This document shows positions 1 to 4,769 of a stretch of 5,790 bases of DNA, piece by piece (position 1 is the stretch's first letter; every line of letters begins with the position of its first letter). Position numbers and translations under genes: made by a program. Origin of the DNA: CAYLPT01 sp964385645. Lineage in GTDB: Bacteria; Armatimonadota; Hebobacteria; Hebobacterales; Hebobacteraceae. The notes under the pieces are model-generated. The model did no database searches, had not been told where the DNA came from, and saw nothing but the letters and a program-made list of their open reading frames with translations. Where the stretch lies: the NCBI GenBank assembly GCA_964385645.1, contig CAYLPT010000171.1, forward strand, positions 1-5,790, in the 5' to 3' direction.

Positions 1-515
1 TCTTCTACCCCGGCCCCGCCCGGGCCTGGATCTGCCGCACCCCCCTCGCCTTCGACCGCTGGCTCCCCTCCGTCCTCTTCATGACCCACTATCTGACCGA
101 CGACCCCGAGTCCTCCCAGCTCATCAACCTCGCCTCCCTGATGCTGGGCCAAGGCGGCCTCTGGGGCGACCTGCCCGCGGTCTCCCGGGAGGGCGTGGCC
201 CGCATCGCCCACCTGCTCGGCCTCTACAAGCAGGTCCGCGACGATGTCACCGAGGCCTACCCCGTACGCTCCGGGCCCATCGCCGGCTGCCCCGAGGTCC
301 ACGAGAAGATCTGGGAGCGCTCGGGCCGCGGCCTCGTCGCCGTCTTCGCCACCCGCGCCGGGCGCTACGCCTACGTGACCGAGAACCGCGTCGCCGAGGG
401 GTGCTGGGCGACCCCGGGCGTCGAGATCGCGCGGGACGAGCGCGGCCGCGCCCGCCTCGACATCGAGTTTCGGGAGCCGGGCGCCGCCCTGGCCTTCTTC
501 GGCATCACGCCATAG
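1..515 (+). CDS. C-terminal part of a probable glycoside hydrolase (alpha-galactosidase/melibiase-like), 5' end outside window
   Basis: The frame is open from base 3 to a TAG at 513-515, giving 170 visible residues. It has no stop before the window edge, so the ATG at 81 is almost certainly internal. The segment around residues 27-60 (MTHYLTDDP, then ASLMLGQGGLWGDL) and the following helix-like stretch ending in LLGLYKQVRDDV resemble the end of the catalytic barrel in GH36/melibiase-type enzymes. There, the end of the barrel comes just before a small beta-rich C-terminal domain. The last ~70 residues (VAVFATRAGRYAYVT onward) fit such a beta domain. The catalytic acids would lie upstream and cannot be seen. 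No membrane segment is visible. The gene runs toward the minus-strand MDR dehydrogenase, with only 36 bases between their stops. Family assignment comes from recalled sequence flavour, not a search; another glycosidase family is possible. That it is a real coding 3' end is much surer. Confidence 0.6.
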   Translation, partial: FYPGPARAWICRTPLAFDRWLPSVLFMTHYLTDDPESSQLINLASLMLGQGGLWGDLPAVSREGVARIAHLLGLYKQVRDDVTEAYPVRSGPIAGCPEVHEKIWERSGRGLVAVFATRAGRYAYVTENRVAEGCWATPGVEIARDERGRARLDIEFREPGAALAFFGITP

Positions 516-530
516 CCTCAGAACCCGAAC
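516..530. repeat. 15-base direct repeat, copy 1
   Basis: This 15-base stretch is identical to 1846-1860. On the minus strand it reads as the codons for F-G-F, a TGA stop and two trailing G bases, with a preceding base from the codon before. The shared position right at a stop codon is what makes it notable. Confidence 0.7.
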
Positions 531-550
531 TCGTTGTGCTCTTGCGCCCC
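518..550 (-). pseudogene. Possible remnant of the 3' end of a second DUF6785-like membrane-protein gene
   Basis: Read on the minus strand, this gap encodes GAQEHNEFGF followed by TGA. The intact membrane protein at 1848-3782 ends GVPNYNSFGF followed by TGA, so 5 of 10 residues match, including the terminal FGF. At DNA level, 15 bases are identical (516-530 and 1846-1860, spanning the stop and the two bases after it). Extending into the next seven bases gives 20 matches in 22. The fragment begins one base after the stop of the MDR dehydrogenase and ends two bases before the stop of the convergent glycosidase, so it fills the gap. Nothing similar continues into the dehydrogenase gene in this frame. 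The simplest reading is that a paralogous membrane-protein gene once sat here and was replaced or deleted except for its tail. Chance similarity of a short stretch cannot be ruled out. Confidence 0.45.
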
Positions 551-559
551 GTCAGGGGC
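546..559. repeat. Small perfect stem-loop over the MDR dehydrogenase stop codon
   Basis: GCCCC (546-550) and GGGGC (555-559) pair around a 4-base loop that holds most of the TGA stop of the minus-strand dehydrogenase. It lies between two convergent genes, where a bidirectional terminator would be expected. The 5-bp stem is short and neither strand has a following T-run, so terminator function is doubtful. Confidence 0.3.
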
Positions 560-1721
560 CGTGCGGCACCACCTCCACCTTCATGCACTCATCCGGGTTC
601 ACCACAACTCCCATGCTCCCCACCAACTCCTCCAGCCCCATGCGGTGCGATATCAGGGAGGCGAAGGGGTACCGGGCGGCGTGCTTCTCCATCAGCGCGA
701 GCACCGGCCCCCAGTCGGTGCCACAGTGGAACACCGAGTGGATGTGCACGTTCTTCGAGGCAACGTGCCTCATCACATTGAGGGGAACCGTCTCCTCCGT
801 CTCCACCCAGTTGCCCACCTCGATCACCGTCCCGCCCTTGCGCACCATCTCCAGCGCCTCGATGAACACCTGCGGGTCGCCCGCCGACTCGATCACCAGG
901 TCCGGCCCGACCCCCTCGGTCAGCTCCCGCGCCTGCTGCACCCTTTCCTCCGCGGTCGTCCTCGCGGCGTTGATCGTCACCTCCGCATACAGCTCCTTCG
1001 CCTTCGCCAGCCTCCGCTCCGATAGGTCGGTGGCGATCGTCAGCCCCGCCCCGTGGATCGCCGCCATGATACCGTGCAGTATCCCCAGCGGACCGTTCCC
1101 GAGCACCGCCACCGAATCCCCCGGCCCGAAGCCCTCCCTGACCGCGGGGAAGGGCGCCGCGGCCCGGGCTAGCGCGTGGTAGGCGACCGCCATCTCCTCT
1201 ACGAACACGGCCACGTCGGTGGGCATGGACTCGGGGACGCGGAAGAGCGAGGAACCTGGCGCGATGTGCATGTACTCCGCACATCCGCCCCTCAGGTGCG
1301 GCGGCACATCGGCCGAGGGATGAACGCCGTAGGCGAGGATCTGGTTCTGGCAGGTGATGTTGTTGTACTGGTTACGGCAGTACCAGCACGCGCCGCAGTT
1401 GACCTCGACCGCAACCGCCACACGGTCGCCCACCCGCAGCCTCTGCCGGTCGTACTCCATACCCTCTGCGGCGTTCTCCCCGATCTCGACGATGGTCCCG
1501 ATCACCTCATGCCCGGGGATGTATGGGAAGATGGACTTGCCCCGGATCTGCGTCGCGTCACCCCGGAAGATGTGCTTGTCCGTCCCGCAGATCCCGCACA
1601 TCTCCACCCGCAGGACCGCCGAATCCTCGTCCGTCGGCGGGTACGGGTACTCTCTCAGCTCCATGGACCCCGGCGCCGTCATCACCGCGGCCTTGACTCT
1701 GTCCGGCCTCGCCTCTCTCAC
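552..1721 (-). CDS. Zinc-dependent medium-chain (MDR) alcohol/polyol dehydrogenase
   Basis: A cytoplasmic NAD(P)-linked oxidoreductase of the sorbitol/threonine dehydrogenase branch, 389 residues from the GTG at 1721. The N-terminal GroES-like domain shows CGICGTD (Cys42 as catalytic zinc ligand) and GHE (70-72). The structural zinc loop has four cysteines at 109, 112, 115 and 124 (CGACWYC...C). An EE pair at 175-176 stands where the last catalytic zinc ligand is expected. The Rossmann domain shows GNGPLG (208-213), followed by Asp232 at the end of the second strand, which usually favours NAD over NADP. A longer frame starts at a GTG at 1736, but an AGGAGG lies inside those first codons, six bases before the GTG at 1721, so I chose the latter. 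The substrate cannot be read from sequence; a sugar, polyol or amino-alcohol is likely in this neighbourhood. It lies downstream of the membrane-protein gene, after a 126-base structured gap, and may have its own control. Confidence 0.9.
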   Translation of the reverse strand: MREARPDRVKAAVMTAPGSMELREYPYPPTDEDSAVLRVEMCGICGTDKHIFRGDATQIRGKSIFPYIPGHEVIGTIVEIGENAAEGMEYDRQRLRVGDRVAVAVEVNCGACWYCRNQYNNITCQNQILAYGVHPSADVPPHLRGGCAEYMHIAPGSSLFRVPESMPTDVAVFVEEMAVAYHALARAAAPFPAVREGFGPGDSVAVLGNGPLGILHGIMAAIHGAGLTIATDLSERRLAKAKELYAEVTINAARTTAEERVQQARELTEGVGPDLVIESAGDPQVFIEALEMVRKGGTVIEVGNWVETEETVPLNVMRHVASKNVHIHSVFHCGTDWGPVLALMEKHAARYPFASLISHRMGLEELVGSMGVVVNPDECMKVEVVPHGP

Positions 1722-1727
1722 CGCTTG

Positions 1728-1733
1728 CCTCCT
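1728..1733 (-). promoter_or_regulatory. Shine-Dalgarno site that sets the MDR dehydrogenase start
   Basis: A perfect AGGAGG on the minus strand is followed by six bases (CAAGCG) and then GTG at 1721-1719. The upstream in-frame GTG at 1736 would place this site inside the coding region, with no comparable site at the right distance before it. The GTG at 1721 is therefore the better start. Confidence 0.75.
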
Positions 1734-1746
1734 CACGCCTGAGTTG

Positions 1747-1763
1747 CGGTGGCGTCGCCACCG
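1747..1763. repeat. 17-base perfect palindrome upstream of the MDR dehydrogenase
   Basis: CGGTGGCG and CGCCACCG flank a single central T. The element ends 26 bases before the chosen GTG start and just upstream of its AGGAGG. It could be an operator half-site pair for a dimeric repressor or an mRNA stem-loop (7-bp stem with a 3-base loop). High G+C raises the chance of such palindromes, so function is unproven. Confidence 0.35.
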
Positions 1764-1767
1764 TGCT

Positions 1768-1780
1768 CGCCTGTCAGGCG
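1768..1780. repeat. 13-base perfect palindrome upstream of the MDR dehydrogenase
   Basis: CGCCTG and CAGGCG flank a central T, only four bases beyond the 17-base palindrome at 1747-1763. The two elements share the same layout (arms around a single T) but not the same arm sequence, so they are not clearly two copies of one operator. Confidence 0.3.
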
Positions 1781-1817
1781 CTCCGCCGCCCTTCCCGGTG
1801 GGGCGGACGCCCGGTCT

Positions 1818-1846
1818 GGCCGGCGGGCGCTCCGCGCCCGCCGGCC
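1818..1846 (-). terminator. Strong G+C stem-loop just after the membrane-protein stop
   Basis: The arms at 1818-1830 and 1834-1846 are perfectly complementary over 13 base pairs (all G:C) around a 3-base loop. In the direction of transcription the stem begins one base after the TGA of the membrane-protein gene (1848-1850). The bases after it on the minus strand are AGACCGGG, so there is no T-run as in a classical intrinsic terminator. It may be a T-less terminator, a Rho-assisted end, or a 3' stabilising hairpin that lowers but does not abolish read-through into the MDR dehydrogenase gene. Confidence 0.5.
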
Positions 1847-1860
1847 CTCAGAACCCGAAC
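1846..1860. repeat. 15-base direct repeat, copy 2
   Basis: Identical to 516-530. This copy is the true 3' end of the intact membrane-protein gene: codons for the terminal F-G-F, the TGA stop and two following bases on the minus strand. Confidence 0.7.
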
Positions 1861-3782
1861 GAGTTGTAGTTCGGCACCCCGAAGATCACCCCGATCAGCG
1901 GCCACGTGCACCCCACCATGGACTGCCCCAGGATCAGCCCGTAGAACAACGGCAGCACCTGTCGGTACAGCCGCAGCCCTCCGTAGCGCAGCACCAGCAC
2001 CTTGATGACCCACGCAATCAGCATCGGCGTCCACACCAGATGGATGGACCAGCTCGCCGACAGCGCGTAGGCCACCGGGTGGAAAGGCCAGCCCACATAA
2101 GCCGCCCGCGCCGCGGTCAGCAGCAGTGAGATCGCGAACCCGGCCGCCATCGCCAGCCCCGCCGCGAACTGCGGCGGCCGCGGGCTCTCGATCCACGACT
2201 GGAGCCGGTTGTAGGCCTCCTCGCCGAACCAGTTCGCGCCGAAGCCCCAGTGCGATGTCGCCCCCAGTCGGTAAGCGTAGTGCAGCCACCCCCAGAAGGT
2301 CGCCACCACGGTCGCCGCCGTCGCCACCATCAGCGCCACCACGACCGCCCGCGGCGAGCCGCGCCCGCGGGCAGACATCTGCAGGCCCTCCAGCGAGTTC
2401 GCGATCGGGTGCGCCCGGTACGCCCGGTTGAACCAGAAGCACTGCGTCAGCATCCCCAGGTCGCGCTGGCCCAGGTTCATCGTCCCCGCCAGATAGGAGA
2501 TCGTGTAGTCCGGCCCCGTGAAGTGGAAATCGTGCACCGGCGAGCCGAACTCCGCTCTCACTCGCGCCACCGCCAGCGCCAGCAGGAAGTAGATCGCGAA
2601 CACCAGCACTGCGATGCTCGGCGACATCCCCGCCCGGACGAAGAACCACACCAGCAGCCCGAACCCCACCACGATCCCCGCCGCCGCCAGCCGGAAGCTC
2701 ATCCCCTCCCCAGAGTCGTCCACCTCCGAGGCCGCCCCCAGAATCCGCCGCCACAGGTGCGCCAGATAGCGCCGCCCGATCAGCAGCGACCCGAACGCGA
2801 TCGCCAGAAAGCCGCCGAACATCTGCTCGTTCGCATACGGGAAGATCGGCTCCAGCGTCACCCCCGTGTACCCCCGGCTGATCCCCATCGCCGCCGCCGC
2901 GATGAACAGCGCCTTCCACCACAGGAAGAAGAACGTGCACGAGAACAACAGCTCCGCCGGCATCAGGAACGAGATGCCGATCACCGCCGGGTGGAACGTC
3001 AGCGGCAGCCACCCCACCCCGCTCCAGGGCAGATCGTGGATGTGCCCCCCCAGGTCGTGATACAGCGACACCCCGGGCACCGCGGGGAACAGGTAATGGA
3101 GCCCGTTCAGCAGATCCAGCACCCCGGCCAGCCCGAAGCCCAGCCACATTAGTTTGTTCCGCAGCAGCCCCGTCCCCGGGTCCGTCAGCTCCACCGGCAG
3201 ATGGATGATCGGGAACGTCAGCCGCTCCCGCTCCGCCCACAGCGGCCTCACCAGAACCGACATGCACACCAGCACGAACACCACCACGCAGATGAACCCG
3301 CCCCACCACAGGATGGGCCCCAGCCACGCCGCCAGCACCTGCTCCTGATACAGCGTCGTCGCCCCGTTCCAGTACCCGTACAGCACCTCCTGGTCCGACA
3401 CCAGCAGCCAGCTCGGCGTCGTGTTGTCCAGCATGGACTCCCAGCGGTTCTGCGGCGTCGCGAACCAGTAGCCCGTCGTCATCAGCGGCACCAGCACCTG
3501 CAGCATGTCGTGGCCGGAGATCGAGGTGCTGATGGTCAGCATGGTGTAGACGATCACCAGTTCCCCCCGCCCCAGCGCCAGCGACGGCCGCAGCCGCCTC
3601 ACCCCCGCGTTCGCCAGCGCCACGAGCACCATGATGAACACCACGTTGAAGAACAGCGAGATCGTCGAGACGTAGGGCCCGTCCCCGCTGATGCACTCCA
3701 TGTAGAGCACCCACAGGGAGTTCAGGGGCAGCAGCGCCAGCCCGACCAGGAAGCCTCGCCACACCGTCCGTCGCTGTCTCAT
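1848..3782 (-). CDS. Large polytopic membrane protein, DUF6785/DUF6784-like, possible OPT-related transporter
   Basis: A 644-residue integral membrane protein with about 12-14 hydrophobic segments, roughly at residues 9-27, 41-60, 73-103, 152-178, 211-232, 262-300, 320-336, 364-383, 387-405, 477-498, 538-557, 569-597 and 609-636. Basic residues at the extreme N-terminus (MRQRR) suggest it faces the cytoplasm; no cleavable signal is apparent. The overall look matches proteins annotated as DUF6785/DUF6784, which have no assigned function. The stretch RPLWAERERLTFP (179-191) recalls the OPT-family loop in which an arginine, an acidic residue and LPFP precede a membrane helix; this supports only a distant transporter link. 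The ATG at 3782 has an AGGGGG eight bases upstream that overlaps the epimerase stop, so translation is probably coupled to that gene. A perfect stem-loop follows its stop. That it is a real membrane protein is sure; the family name is from memory, and any substrate is unknown. Confidence 0.8.
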   Translation of the reverse strand: MRQRRTVWRGFLVGLALLPLNSLWVLYMECISGDGPYVSTISLFFNVVFIMVLVALANAGVRRLRPSLALGRGELVIVYTMLTISTSISGHDMLQVLVPLMTTGYWFATPQNRWESMLDNTTPSWLLVSDQEVLYGYWNGATTLYQEQVLAAWLGPILWWGGFICVVVFVLVCMSVLVRPLWAERERLTFPIIHLPVELTDPGTGLLRNKLMWLGFGLAGVLDLLNGLHYLFPAVPGVSLYHDLGGHIHDLPWSGVGWLPLTFHPAVIGISFLMPAELLFSCTFFFLWWKALFIAAAAMGISRGYTGVTLEPIFPYANEQMFGGFLAIAFGSLLIGRRYLAHLWRRILGAASEVDDSGEGMSFRLAAAGIVVGFGLLVWFFVRAGMSPSIAVLVFAIYFLLALAVARVRAEFGSPVHDFHFTGPDYTISYLAGTMNLGQRDLGMLTQCFWFNRAYRAHPIANSLEGLQMSARGRGSPRAVVVALMVATAATVVATFWGWLHYAYRLGATSHWGFGANWFGEEAYNRLQSWIESPRPPQFAAGLAMAAGFAISLLLTAARAAYVGWPFHPVAYALSASWSIHLVWTPMLIAWVIKVLVLRYGGLRLYRQVLPLFYGLILGQSMVGCTWPLIGVIFGVPNYNSFGF

Positions 3783-3790
3783 GCCGACCG

Positions 3791-3796
3791 CCCCCT
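3791..3796 (-). promoter_or_regulatory. Shine-Dalgarno site of the membrane-protein gene, overlapping the epimerase stop
   Basis: On the minus strand TGAGGGGG joins the epimerase stop (3796-3798) directly to an AGGGGG, followed by eight bases and the ATG at 3782. Ribosomes ending the epimerase would sit on this site, which favours coupled expression of the two genes. Confidence 0.65.
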
Positions 3797-4743
3797 CAGC
3801 GCCCCGCGCGCGCCGCCGGCGCGAACCACTCCGCGGTCCGCCGCAGCCCCTCCTCCAGGGGAACCCACACCCGGTAGCCCAGCACCTCCTGCGCCCGAGA
3901 GATGTCCGCCAGCGAGTGCTTGATGTCTCCCGGGCGGGCGTCGCTGTAGCGCGGCGCCGCCTCCGCCCCCATGATCTCCCCCAGCAGCCTCGCCAGCTCG
4001 TTCAGCGTCACCCTCCGCCCGCACGCGATGTTCAGCACCTGCCCCGGCGCCCCAGGCGCCTCGCAGGCCCGCAGGTTCGCCTCCACCACGTTCGCCACGT
4101 ATGTGAAGTCCCGCGACTGCTCCCCGTCCCCGTAGATCTCCGGCGCCTCCCCGGCATGCAGCGCACAGATGAACCTCGGGATCACTGCCGCATACTGCGA
4201 CGTCGGGTCCTGCCGTGGGCCGAACACGTTGAAGTACCGCAGCGAAACCGTCTCCAGCCCCCACAGCCGGTGGAAGACCGCGCAGTACAGCTCGCCCACG
4301 TACTTGGCGACCGCATAGGGCGAGAGCGGGTTGGCCGGCATGTCCTCCCGCTTCGGCAGGGTCGGGGAATCTCCGTAAGCCGAGGAGGAAGCGGCATACA
4401 CCACCCTGCGCACCCCCGCCTCCCGCGCCGCCACCAGCACATTCAGTGTCCCGCATACGTTCGCCTCATTGCTGCCGATGGGGTCCTCCACCGAGCGCGG
4501 CACCGACGGCAGCGCCCCCTGGTGGAGGATGTACTCCACGCCCTCACAGGCCCGCCGCACCGTGGCCAGGTCGGCCAGGTCACCCTCCAGGAACTCGATC
4601 TGCGCCCGCCAGGCGGCTAGGTTCTCCCGCTTGCCCGTGCTCAGGTTGTCGAGCACCCGCACCCGCTCGCCGCGGCCCACGAGCGCCTCCACGATGTGCG
4701 AGCCGATGAAGCCTGCTCCGCCGGTCACCAGGTAGCGCGCCAC
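3796..4743 (-). CDS. UDP-sugar C4-epimerase, extended SDR family (WbpP/TviC/GalE type)
   Basis: A 315-residue NAD-dependent short-chain dehydrogenase/reductase that likely interconverts UDP-GlcNAc and UDP-GalNAc, or their uronic acids, in the cytoplasm. The nucleotide-binding motif TGGAGFIGSH lies at residues 7-16, with Asp32 ending the second strand, as expected for NAD. The catalytic set is visible: SSSAYG (Ser121 as the likely catalytic serine) and Tyr143-x3-Lys147. The segments LPSVPRSVEDP (78-88) and RYFNVFGPRQDP are typical of the WbpP/TviC branch rather than housekeeping GalE. The start is the GTG at 4743, directly before VARYLVTGG, with GAGAGG four bases upstream. The open frame continues far upstream without a stop, but that part is only an alternative frame of the neighbouring dehydrogenase. 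The dehydrogenase stop lies 26 bases upstream and the membrane-protein start 13 bases downstream, so all three are probably one operon. Substrate choice among UDP-Glc, UDP-GlcNAc and uronates is inferred from the neighbour. Confidence 0.9.
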   Translation of the reverse strand: MARYLVTGGAGFIGSHIVEALVGRGERVRVLDNLSTGKRENLAAWRAQIEFLEGDLADLATVRRACEGVEYILHQGALPSVPRSVEDPIGSNEANVCGTLNVLVAAREAGVRRVVYAASSSAYGDSPTLPKREDMPANPLSPYAVAKYVGELYCAVFHRLWGLETVSLRYFNVFGPRQDPTSQYAAVIPRFICALHAGEAPEIYGDGEQSRDFTYVANVVEANLRACEAPGAPGQVLNIACGRRVTLNELARLLGEIMGAEAAPRYSDARPGDIKHSLADISRAQEVLGYRVWVPLEEGLRRTAEWFAPAARAGR

Positions 4744-4745
4744 GC

Positions 4746-4753
4746 TTCCTCTC
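4746..4753 (-). promoter_or_regulatory. Shine-Dalgarno region of the epimerase GTG start
   Basis: GAGAGGAA on the minus strand lies two bases before the GTG at 4743 (four bases if only the GAGAGG core is counted). A second purine block, GGAGGA, lies at 4755-4760. Together they support the short 315-residue epimerase over any upstream extension. Confidence 0.55.
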
Positions 4754-4769
4754 GTCCTCCGCCCCCGGG

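Noticed and set aside
546..559. The GCCCC/GGGGC hairpin as a bidirectional terminator for the convergent genes.
   Set aside because: The stem is only 5 bp and no T-run follows on either strand, so it is listed only as a low-confidence inverted repeat.
2250..3152. A 300-codon plus-strand frame opposite the membrane-protein gene.
   Set aside because: The translation is a run of R, H, P and Q without motifs, as expected for the antisense of G+C-rich coding DNA. No supported ribosome site was seen.
1774..3762. A 662-codon open frame on the minus strand overlapping nearly all of the membrane-protein gene.
   Set aside because: Its translation is low-complexity, rich in G, A, R and D, with no family motif. 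It is a frame-shifted shadow typical of high-G+C DNA. The other frame gives clear membrane helices and a good ribosome site.
4046..4060. Tandem GGCGCC copies separated by three bases inside the epimerase gene.
   Set aside because: They encode an in-frame A-P-G-A-P-G stretch within a conserved protein. Codon bias explains the repeat.
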